Shown: positions 55,012 to 64,000 of the stretch, piece by piece
Layout: every line of letters starts with the position of its first letter
Numbering within the stretch: position 1 is the first letter of the stretch
Assembly: GCF_001552215.1 (NCBI RefSeq)
Contig: NZ_BCQT01000001.1
Coordinates: 62,001 to 126,000, forward strand
Length of the DNA: 64,000 bases
Source: Actinomadura macra NBRC 14102
GTDB taxonomy: Bacteria; Actinomycetota; Actinomycetes; Streptosporangiales; Streptosporangiaceae
Reading direction: 5' to 3'
Translations under genes and position numbers: made by a program
The notes under the pieces: model-generated
What the model was told of the DNA's origin: nothing
What the model saw: the letters and a program-made list of their open reading frames with translations, nothing else
Database searches by the model: none

Positions 55012-58000
55012 TCAGGACGCCAAGCCGACCTTGGCGAGGAGGTGCCGCGCCAGCCTCTGGATATGACCGAAACCGAACTCACCGGCCATGGACAAGGCCA
55101 CCCGCGCCTCCTCGTGCGCCTCGTTGAGACGGCCTGCGGTGAAGTGCGTACGGGCCAGTTCGAGATGGGACTCGGCCGCACCATAAGGGTGAGTCGAGGT
55201 CTGGGTCGCCGCGGCCAGGGCGCGCTCGTGGGCCTCAACGGACTTGCCGAGCTCGCCCCGGCGGCGGTGGACGGTGCCCAGCCCGTTCCACACGCTGATG
55301 GCGATGCACCGAGTGCGCAAGCCCTGCGACCGGGCGAGCGCCTCGTGGGCCGCCTCGGACGCCTCGGCCGGCTCGCCCATCTCGGTGAGGGCGACGGCCA
55401 GATAGGCGAGGCACTCCGCCTGGTGATACCGGGTCTGGAGCTCGGCCGCCTCGTCCGCCGCCGTCCACAGCACCTCGGCGGCGTGCTCCCACTGCCCCAT
55501 CAGCAGCCGGCACCGCCCGACCACCATCAGGCACTCGACACGCTGCACGGTCGGCTGCGCCCGGGTGGCAGCGGCGAGTGCCTCCTCCAGCAGCGGCAGC
55601 GCCCGCTCGTAGTTCCCGGCCAGCATCTCCGCCGCGCCCAGGCCGAGCGGCACCGCGCCGAGCAGGAACGGCGGCAGCGCGTCCGCGGCGGCCAGCTCGG
55701 CGACCTCGCCGAAGCACTCCCGCGCCTGGTCGAGCTCACCCCTTTCGAGCCGGACGGACCCGTGCCAGACCATCAGCAGCGGCCGGCCGGGGGCGGCGGG
55801 GTCGCCGTCGGTGAGAGCCTCGGCGACGTAGGCGAGCGCCGTGTCGAGATCGCCCAGCTTCCGGTGCTCCCAGACCAGGCAGCCCACCATCGCCGTCTCG
55901 GCGGCCGGGTCCCCCGCGACGCGGGCGGCGTGCAGACCGGCACGCGCGGCCACGATGTACTCGGTGTGGTGCCCGCCGATGCCCAGATGCCAGGCCAGCG
56001 CCTCGGTCAGCCGCCACGCCATCGGGCGGGGGCCATGTTCCGCGCAGTGCTCGATGATCGCGACGAGATTGCCGCGTTCGGCGTCCAGCCAGTGCAGCGC
56101 CTGGGATCGGCTGAGCCGGGGCGTCGCGGGTGCGTCCGATGGCTCGGTCGTCGACCTGATGGCCGTGGTGAACTCCGGATACAGCGCGGTGACCGCGTCC
56201 TTGACGGCGTCCAGGTACCAGTCGAAGAGCCGGGCCCGCGCCGTCGCGCAGTACTCCTCCCCGTACTCGGCCCGCACGCGGTCCGCCGCGTACTCCGACA
56301 GCAGGTCGTGCATCTGGTAGCGGTCACCGGGCAGCCGCTGGACGAGGCTCGCGGCGGCCAGCTGTTCCAGGGCTTTCGCCGCCTCCTGCGGCGTGCCGTC
56401 GGCGAGCACGGCCATCGCCTCCGCCGCGACGTCGGGGCCGGGGAACAGCGCGAGCAGCCGGAACATCGCGCGGGCCTCGGCCGGCAGCGAGAGATAGGAC
56501 AGGTCGAAGGCCCGATCGACGGCGATGTGGTCGTCGTCGTCCATGGCGAGCGCCCGCACCCGACGGTCCGCGAGAAAGCGCAGGATGTAGGCGCCGATGT
56601 CGGGCCGGTGGCTGCCCGCGAGGTTGCCCGCGGCGATCCGCAGCGCCAGCGGCAGATGCCCGCACAGGTCGGCGAGCCGCTCGGTCGCCGCCTCCTGCTG
56701 CCCGGTGATCTCCTTTCCGAGGATCGCCGTCAGCAGCGCGATGGACTCGCTGCTGCTCAGCATGTCGAGCCGGACGCGGCGGGCGCCGTCCCGCGCGGTC
56801 AGCGCGGTCAGCTCGTTGCGGCTGGTGATCAGCATCGCGCAGCCGGGCTCGCTCGGGATGAGCGGGCGGACCTGGCTGGCCGACGCGGCGTTGTCCACCG
56901 TGACGAGGACGCGCTTGCCGCGCAGCGCCGTCCGGTACGCGGCGACCTGCTCGTCCTCGTCGACGGGGATCTCGTCGGCGTCGTGCCCGAGCGCGCGCAG
57001 CAACCGGGCGAGCACCGCCGACGTCGACGGCCGCCGGATCACCGAATGCGTGTGCAGCTCGACGTATAACCGGCCGTCCGGGAACGAGGCGCGCATCTGG
57101 TGCGCCACCCGCACGGCGAGCGCGGTCTTGCCGACCCCGGGCGGACCCGACACCGTGACCACCGGGACCGCGACCCGCCCCCCGGTGTCCAGGAGCCCCG
57201 CGATCTGCTCGATCTCGGCGCCCCGGCCGACGAAGTTCCCGATCGCCGGCGGCAGCTGGGAGCCCGTCCGCGGCAGCCCGTCCGCGGCGCCCTCCGCCGG
57301 CTGCGCGCCCGGCGGCGTCAGTGCCGGGTCGGCGACCAGGATCGACTGGTAGAGCTCACGCAGCGCCCGGCCCGGGGTCACGTCCAGCTCGTCCGCGAGG
57401 CCGGCGGAGATCGTCTGGTAGGCGGACACCGCCTCGGCCTGCCGGTTCGCGCGGTACAGGGCGAGCATGAGCTGCGCCCAGAGGTCCTCCCGCAGCGGGT
57501 TCGCGGCCGTCAGCTCGCGCAGCCGGCCGATGACGTCGTGGTGCAGCCCCATGCGGAGCTTCACCTCGAACCGCAGGTGCTCCGCCCGCAGGCGCAGTTC
57601 CTGGAGGCGGGCGGCCTCCAGGTGCAGCGCCTCCGACGGCACGTCCGCGAGGGGCTCGGCCCGCCAGAGCGCCAGGGCCTCGTCGAGCAGCGTCTCCGCC
57701 CGCTCCAGCGCCCCGTCACCCGCCAGCGCGGTGCCCCGGGAGACCAGGTCGCCGAAGCGGTACAGGTCGAGCGCCGCGTCGTCGATCTCCAGCCGGTAGC
57801 CGTCCGGCATCGTCCGGATGAGATCGGGCACGTGGAACAGCTGGCGCAGGCGCATCACGAAGACCCGCAGGGCGGCCACCGGCTGCGCGGGGACGTCGGT
57901 CCCCCAGACGGCGTCCGTGAGCTCGCGGAGCGAGACCTCCCGGTTCGCCCGCAGCAGCAGCGTCGCCAGCACCACGCGCAGTTTCGGGGCGCTGACCCGG

Positions 58001-58065
58001 ACCTCTTCTCCGTCCTGCCGTACCTCCATCGGCCCCAGCAGGCCGAATTCCATGAGTGGACGCAT
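55012..58065 (-). CDS. AfsR-type SARP regulator with NB-ARC and TPR domains
   Basis: About 1017 residues. Domains: OmpR-like winged helix (~1-95; FGLLGPMEVRQDGEEV, LRELTDAVWG, RLRQLF), bacterial transcriptional activation domain (~100-245; PLREDLWAQLMLALYRANRQAEAVSAY), NB-ARC ATPase (~280-560; P-loop VSGPPGVGKTALA, VLVTVDNAAS, LITSRNEL, GHLPLALRIAAGNL), a winged region with MHDLLSEYAADR, and C-terminal TPR repeats (~660-1017). This is the full AfsR architecture. Such proteins activate antibiotic clusters by binding heptamer repeats, which fits the repeats upstream of mbtH. The frame opens with TTG at 58092; ATG 58065 (MRPLMEFGLLG) or 58053 is more likely. It converges on NRPS2. Confidence 0.93.
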   Translation of the reverse strand: MRPLMEFGLLGPMEVRQDGEEVRVSAPKLRVVLATLLLRANREVSLRELTDAVWGTDVPAQPVAALRVFVMRLRQLFHVPDLIRTMPDGYRLEIDDAALDLYRFGDLVSRGTALAGDGALERAETLLDEALALWRAEPLADVPSEALHLEAARLQELRLRAEHLRFEVKLRMGLHHDVIGRLRELTAANPLREDLWAQLMLALYRANRQAEAVSAYQTISAGLADELDVTPGRALRELYQSILVADPALTPPGAQPAEGAADGLPRTGSQLPPAIGNFVGRGAEIEQIAGLLDTGGRVAVPVVTVSGPPGVGKTALAVRVAHQMRASFPDGRLYVELHTHSVIRRPSTSAVLARLLRALGHDADEIPVDEDEQVAAYRTALRGKRVLVTVDNAASASQVRPLIPSEPGCAMLITSRNELTALTARDGARRVRLDMLSSSESIALLTAILGKEITGQQEAATERLADLCGHLPLALRIAAGNLAGSHRPDIGAYILRFLADRRVRALAMDDDDHIAVDRAFDLSYLSLPAEARAMFRLLALFPGPDVAAEAMAVLADGTPQEAAKALEQLAAASLVQRLPGDRYQMHDLLSEYAADRVRAEYGEEYCATARARLFDWYLDAVKDAVTALYPEFTTAIRSTTEPSDAPATPRLSRSQALHWLDAERGNLVAIIEHCAEHGPRPMAWRLTEALAWHLGIGGHHTEYIVAARAGLHAARVAGDPAAETAMVGCLVWEHRKLGDLDTALAYVAEALTDGDPAAPGRPLLMVWHGSVRLERGELDQARECFGEVAELAAADALPPFLLGAVPLGLGAAEMLAGNYERALPLLEEALAAATRAQPTVQRVECLMVVGRCRLLMGQWEHAAEVLWTAADEAAELQTRYHQAECLAYLAVALTEMGEPAEASEAAHEALARSQGLRTRCIAISVWNGLGTVHRRRGELGKSVEAHERALAAATQTSTHPYGAAESHLELARTHFTAGRLNEAHEEARVALSMAGEFGFGHIQRLARHLLAKVGLAS

Positions 58066-58321
58066 CCGTCGACCGACCCCCGTTCGTGTCAAACGTCAAA
58101 GCTGGTAACGCTCGCCCACGCATCGACCATAGCCCGGCGATCGTGTTTTGTTCCCCTCGACAACAGAGATAGGGGTGGTTTCGCGGAGCGTGAAGCCGCA
58201 CATACTGTGCGATGAATGGCTTTTCCTGCCCAGTGCGCAGCGACTGGCGGCCATCGTCCGGACTCCTGGAGAATGACAGCGGGGTGGCTACATGATCATT
58301 CTAATTTCCACGATCCGACCC

Positions 58322-60307
58322 CTAACCCGGGCGGCAGTGCCCTAAGCCGACAAGCGGCACGCCTGTTTCCCGGATTCGCAGAACGCGGGAGTTCCAGCGC
58401 GCGGAGACACCGGGCGGGCAGCCCGCAACGGCCGTCCGGACCTGCTCACCGCGCACCTGCTCGTCGCGCACCTGCTCGTCGCGCACCTGCTCGTCGCGCA
58501 CCTGCTCGGCTTGGCGCAGCACCGCGTAATCGCGCAGCAGGTCGTGGACGTGGTACCGGCCGCCCGGCTTGCGCTGGACCAGGTTCGCCCTGGCGAGCCG
58601 CTCCAGATGCCAGGCGGCCGCCACCACCGGCACCCCCGCCAGCGCCGCCAGCGCCTCCGGTGTGAAGTCCGGGCCGGGGATACGGCCGACCAGCTGGAAC
58701 ATGGCCTGGAGCAGCGGCGGGAGCTTCGCGTACGACAGGTCGAACGCGGCCCGGGTGGCCGCCTCGTCGCCCTCCACGGTGAGCGCGGCCAGCAGGTCAC
58801 CGGAGCGGAACTCGCGGACGTAGGCGTCCACGTCGACCTGCGGACGGCCGGCCAGGTTCGCGGCCGCTATCCGCAGCGCCAGCGGGAGGTGCCCGCACAT
58901 CTCCGCCAGCCGCTCGACCGCCTCGAACTGCGCCGTGACGACGTCCTCACCCAGGATCCGGGCCAGCAGCCCGACGGCCGCGTCGGGGCCGAGCACGCCC
59001 AGCGGCACCAGGCGCGCGTCGTTCGTCACGATCAGGCCGCGCAGCTCCTGCCGGCTCGTCACCAGCACCGCGCAGCCGGGACCGCCCGGCAGCAGGGGCC
59101 TGACCTCCTCGGCGCTGGCGACGTTGTCGAGCACCACCAGTACCCGCCTGCCGTCCAGCAGCGTCCGGTAGACGGCGGCCTGCTCGTCCTGCTCCGCCGG
59201 GACCTGGTCGGGTGGGACGCCGAGCGCGCGCAGGAACCCGGCCAGCACCGAGGTCGTGGAACGCGGCGCGCCCGGAGAGTGACCGCGCAGGTCGGCGAAC
59301 AGCTGACCGTCGGGAAACCGCGTCTGGCAGTGCCGCGCGACGAAGGTCGCCAGCGACGTCTTCCCCACCCCGGGTGGCCCGCACACCGTCACCACGGGCA
59401 TGGTCGCGTTGGTGGCGCCCGCGTCGAGCAACCCGATGATCAGCTCCGCCTCGGCGTCGCGGCCCACGAAGTCGGCCACCACCGGCGCCACCTGGGACGG
59501 CGTCGGCTCCCGTGCGGCGGAGACCTGGTCGAGAACGGGATCCCGGGAGAGGATCGCCGTGTAGAGGCCCTCCGCCTCCGGCCCGGGATCGATGCCCAAC
59601 CGCTCGGCGAGGAGGCCGCGCAGGGTGTGGTAGGCGTCCATCGCCTCGGCCCGCTCGCCGGACCGGTACAACGCGAGCATGAGCTGAGCCCAGAACTGTT
59701 CGCGAAGCGGATGCTGCTCCGTCAGCTTTTGCAACGGCCCTATCAAACCGATGTGCCCGCCCTTGCGCAGAACCGCGTCGTTCCTCGCGGCCTCCACGTC
59801 CAGTTCGCGGTCCTGGAGCCGGGGGACCTCGACCCGGTGCAGGAACTCCGAGTCGACGTCCGCCAGCGCCGGCCCGCGCCATTCGGCCAGCGCCCGGTCG
59901 AACAACGCGACGGCGGCGTCGAGCGCGCCCTGCGCCGAGGCGGCCATGCCGCGGGCGGCGAGATCCTCGAACCTGCCGAGGTCGAGATGCTCGTCCCGGA
60001 CGTGCAGCACGTATCCGGTCGAGGTGGTCTCGATCAGCTCCGGCTCGCCCAGCAGCTGCCGCAGCCGCATGAGGTACACGCGGAGCGCCGGCACCATCCG
60101 CCGGGGCACCCGGTCAGCCCATACGCACTCGGCCAGCTCGTCGATCGAGACCGACCGTCCGGCGCGCAACAACAACGCCGCGAGCAATGACCGTTGCTTG
60201 GCGGCCCCCACCGGGATGGGCTCGTCACCCCGATGAACCACGAGCGGGCCGAGCACACCGAACCTGAGTCGAGAATTGCTACCAGGCCCCATATCACGAA
60301 CCGTCAT
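58322..60307 (-). CDS. SARP regulator with NB-ARC, lacking TPR half
   Basis: About 661 residues. Winged helix (~10-100; FGVLGPLVVHRGDEPIPVG, IDELAECVWADRVPRRM, RLRQLLGEPE), activation domain (~105-250; PLREQFWAQLMLALYRSGERAEAMDAYHTLRGLL), NB-ARC (~290-560; P-loop VCGPPGVGKTSLA, VLVVLDNVAS, LVTSRQEL, GHLPLALRIAAANLAG) and a winged segment ending HVHDLLRDYAV. It then runs into a 15-bp tandem repeat (EQVRD units) and a short unrelated tail, so the TPR sensor half found in its neighbour is missing. Probably a paralogue shortened by deletion; possibly constitutively active. Start uncertain (60334 GTG, 60307 ATG or 60292 ATG). Confidence 0.88.
   Translation of the reverse strand: MTVRDMGPGSNSRLRFGVLGPLVVHRGDEPIPVGAAKQRSLLAALLLRAGRSVSIDELAECVWADRVPRRMVPALRVYLMRLRQLLGEPELIETTSTGYVLHVRDEHLDLGRFEDLAARGMAASAQGALDAAVALFDRALAEWRGPALADVDSEFLHRVEVPRLQDRELDVEAARNDAVLRKGGHIGLIGPLQKLTEQHPLREQFWAQLMLALYRSGERAEAMDAYHTLRGLLAERLGIDPGPEAEGLYTAILSRDPVLDQVSAAREPTPSQVAPVVADFVGRDAEAELIIGLLDAGATNATMPVVTVCGPPGVGKTSLATFVARHCQTRFPDGQLFADLRGHSPGAPRSTTSVLAGFLRALGVPPDQVPAEQDEQAAVYRTLLDGRRVLVVLDNVASAEEVRPLLPGGPGCAVLVTSRQELRGLIVTNDARLVPLGVLGPDAAVGLLARILGEDVVTAQFEAVERLAEMCGHLPLALRIAAANLAGRPQVDVDAYVREFRSGDLLAALTVEGDEAATRAAFDLSYAKLPPLLQAMFQLVGRIPGPDFTPEALAALAGVPVVAAAWHLERLARANLVQRKPGGRYHVHDLLRDYAVLRQAEQVRDEQVRDEQVRDEQVRGEQVRTAVAGCPPGVSARWNSRVLRIRETGVPLVGLGHCRPG
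58441..58500 (-). repeat. 15-bp tandem repeat at truncated SARP C-terminus
   Basis: Four 15-bp units (plus-strand unit CCTGCTCGTCGCGCA; first unit differs at two bases) encoding EQVRD/EQVRG repeats on the minus strand. Located exactly where the NB-ARC homology ends. Confidence 0.88.
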
Positions 60308-60669
60308 CGAAGTGAAGATGAAAGGAGTCGGCACTATTGTGGCCGGTCACGATCGGGGTGGAGTAGACGTCGATGCCGCGGGGCCTGCCGGGTGCCCCCA
60401 TTCGGGTCATGGAAGTGAGTGTACGCGGCGAACAGCGCCGTGCTCGCTCGCATCATCGCCGCTGACGTATTCCCGCCACGGAGTACCCGCGTCGAATTCT
60501 TTATTCCCAGCAAAGCGCGCCACAGCCGGCCACTCGCGTCCCGGCCGGTCGGGCGGGGATCGCCGCATCCTCCATCGGGGCCGCTCGTCCGGCGAAGGGA
60601 CCGAATCGGATCCTGACTTAGACTTGTGCCGTCCGAATCGTTCGCGTTCACGAAGGCAGGTTCGGTGCC
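60308..60669. other. divergent intergenic region
   Basis: No convincing gene in about 360 bases between the truncated SARP (minus) and the Fur-family gene (plus). It must contain both promoters. No FurA-type TTCTTGA palindrome like that at 63945 was seen here. Confidence 0.5.
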
Positions 60670-61104
60670 ATGACCGCCTCCCGGCCCCCGACCACCGCCG
60701 CGGAACTGCGCGGCGCCGGCCTGCGGGTGACGGCCGCGCGCGTCGCGCTGCTGGAGACCGTCCGGGACGGCGACCACCTCGGTGTCGAGGCCATCGCCGG
60801 GGGTGTGCGCGACCGCGTGGGTCACATCTCGCTCCAGGCCGTGTACGAGGCGCTCCACGCGCTCACCGCGGCGGGCCTGGTGCGCCGCATCGAACCCGCC
60901 GGCAGCCCGGCACGGTTCGAGGGACGCGTCGGCGACAACCACCACCACCTGGTGTGCCGGAACTGCGGAGCGGTCAAGGACGTCGACTGCGCCGTCGGGC
61001 ACCCGCCCTGCCTGGACGCGGTGGACGACGCCGGCTACCTGGTCGACGAGGCCGACGTCACCTTCTGGGGCCTGTGCCCGGACTGCCGGCCGGCACCGGG
61101 CTGA
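60670..61104 (+). CDS. Fur-family regulator (FurA/CatR-like)
   Basis: A 144-residue Fur protein. The winged helix (10-80) includes RGAGLRVTAARVALLETV and ISLQAVYEALHALTAAGLVRRIEPAG. The metal-binding half has DNHHHLVCRNCGAV (His91-93, Cys96/Cys99) and WGLCPDCR (Cys136/Cys139), giving structural Zn plus regulatory Fe or Mn sites. It closely resembles the FurA paralogue at the right edge (same HHHxVCRxCG, DCAVG and WGLCPDC motifs), so the two arose by duplication or act as a pair around katG. It converges on katG across a strong hairpin. Probable role: peroxide- or metal-responsive repression, target not proven. Confidence 0.92.
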   Translation: MTASRPPTTAAELRGAGLRVTAARVALLETVRDGDHLGVEAIAGGVRDRVGHISLQAVYEALHALTAAGLVRRIEPAGSPARFEGRVGDNHHHLVCRNCGAVKDVDCAVGHPPCLDAVDDAGYLVDEADVTFWGLCPDCRPAPG

Positions 61105-61119
61105 CACGTCCGGGCTGAC

Positions 61120-61156
61120 ACGTCCGGGCCGGCCCGATGCGGACCGGCCCGGACGT
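61120..61156. terminator. bidirectional terminator between fur and katG
   Basis: Perfect 13-bp stem ACGTCCGGGCCGG / CCGGCCCGGACGT with an 11-base loop. The flanks hold short imperfect repeats: GGGCTGACACGTCC twice at ~61099-61126, and GTTCAGATC / CAAGCTGCCG segments at 61155-61225. Confidence 0.8.
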
Positions 61157-61227
61157 TCAGATCGACCTGCCGTCAGACCAAGCTGCCGTCAGACCGGCCA
61201 GCCGTTCAGATCAAGCTGCCGTTCGGA

Positions 61228-63492
<2,265 letters not shown>

Positions 63493-63924
63493 TCAGATTT
63501 TCTGGTCGGTGGAGCAGTCAGGGCACAGGCCCCAGTAGATGACCTCGGCCTCGTCGATCGAGAAGCCGCTGTCGTCGGACGCGGTCAGGCAGGGCGCCTC
63601 CCCCACGGCGCAGTCGGCGTCGGCGATGACGCCGCAGGTCCGACACACGATGTGATGGTGGTTGTCCCCGACCCGCGACTCGTAGCGGGCGACGAAGCCC
63701 GACGGCTGGATGCGCCGCACCAGACCCGCCGCCGTCAGCGTGTGCAGCGAGTCGTAGACGGCCTGGTGGGACACCTTCGGCAGATCCCTGCGCACGGCAC
63801 CGAGGATCGAGTCGGTGTCGGCGTGCGGATGCGCGTGCACGGCCCTCAACACCGCCACCCGAGGCTGGGTGACGCGCAGAGCGGCCCCGCGCAACATCTG
63901 CCGGAAGTCCAAGGTCGACGCCAC
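63493..63924 (-). CDS. furA: FurA-type peroxide/iron regulator, first gene of fur-katG
   Basis: A 143-residue Fur protein if started at GTG 63924 (VASTLDFRQMLRGAALRVTQ). The winged helix has VSHQAVYDSLHTLTAAGLVRRIQPSG. Metal motifs are DNHHHIVCRTCGV (Cys94/Cys97) and WGLCPDC (Cys134/Cys137). The frame is open to 63978, but that longer start would put a perfect FurA-type palindrome inside the coding region, and the shorter start gives the same length as its paralogue and other FurA proteins. FurA represses its own operon with katG and releases it on peroxide oxidation. No ribosome site is evident, consistent with a leaderless or near-leaderless transcript as in mycobacterial furA. Confidence 0.9.
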   Translation of the reverse strand: MASTLDFRQMLRGAALRVTQPRVAVLRAVHAHPHADTDSILGAVRRDLPKVSHQAVYDSLHTLTAAGLVRRIQPSGFVARYESRVGDNHHHIVCRTCGVIADADCAVGEAPCLTASDDSGFSIDEAEVIYWGLCPDCSTDQKI

Positions 63925-63944
63925 CCGCCACAGGCTGGCCCATT

Positions 63945-63963
63945 TTCTTGAACGAGTCAAGAA
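63945..63963. promoter_or_regulatory. FurA-type operator of furA-katG
   Basis: Perfect inverted repeat TTCTTGA-N5-TCAAGAA, ending 21 bases before the GTG of the fur gene. Symmetry and AT-rich form agree with FurA/FurS boxes of actinobacterial fur-katG operons, implying autoregulation. Confidence 0.75.
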
Positions 63964-64000
63964 TCCAACGTAGATCATCCCACCCTGGTCGAGCCCTTGC

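Overview
The window is high-GC DNA with GTG/TTG starts, dense ATGA-type gene overlaps and actinobacterial families throughout (SARP/AfsR regulators, an MbtH protein with NRPSs, FurA-KatG, a CU044_5270-type protein). It suggests a filamentous actinomycete, perhaps of the Streptosporangiales (Actinomadura-like). The genus is inference only. I saw no tRNA, rRNA, CRISPR array, insertion sequence or replication origin.

Left part (1-8.2 kb): a PepSY membrane protein cut by the window edge, a small His/Met-rich membrane protein, a NarL-type two-component pair, a DUF418-like membrane protein, and a PaaX-type regulon. In that regulon a saccharopine-dehydrogenase-like enzyme, a small membrane protein, an anchored alpha/beta hydrolase and the PaaX regulator are arranged as two divergent pairs, and each intergenic gap carries the same 23-bp palindrome. 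8.3-16.3 kb holds a complete four-gene Wadjet-type SMC defence operon (jetABCD, type II-like), followed by a helicase-associated XPB-like protein.

Middle (18.7-32.6 kb): an MFS exporter diverging from a MarR regulator across a 55-bp near-perfect palindrome; a chloroperoxidase-like hydrolase; a decayed S-adenosylmethionine methyltransferase; an ECF sigma factor with a CU044_5270 partner; a c-di-AMP (ydaO-type) riboswitch in front of a secreted NlpC/P60-like protein; a TetR regulator diverging from a two-gene ABC transporter, with a TetR-type palindrome and an iron-box-like site between them; and a second two-component pair next to a membrane protein.

Right part (32.6-60.3 kb): a nonribosomal peptide cluster reading mbtH - tryptophan-dioxygenase-like heme protein - NRPS1 (A-T-E-C-A-T) - NRPS2 (C-A-T-C-A-NMT-T-C-A-T-E-C), then two SARP/AfsR regulators on the other strand, one lacking its C-terminal TPR half. 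The NRPS pair has five A and five C domains, starts with a free A, ends with a free C, has no thioesterase, and its first E domain has lost catalytic residues. One module is predicted to install N-methyl-phenylalanine. Direct heptamer repeats upstream of mbtH look like a SARP binding site.

Right edge (60.6-64 kb): katG flanked by two Fur-family paralogues, with a perfect FurA-type palindrome upstream of the fur-katG unit.
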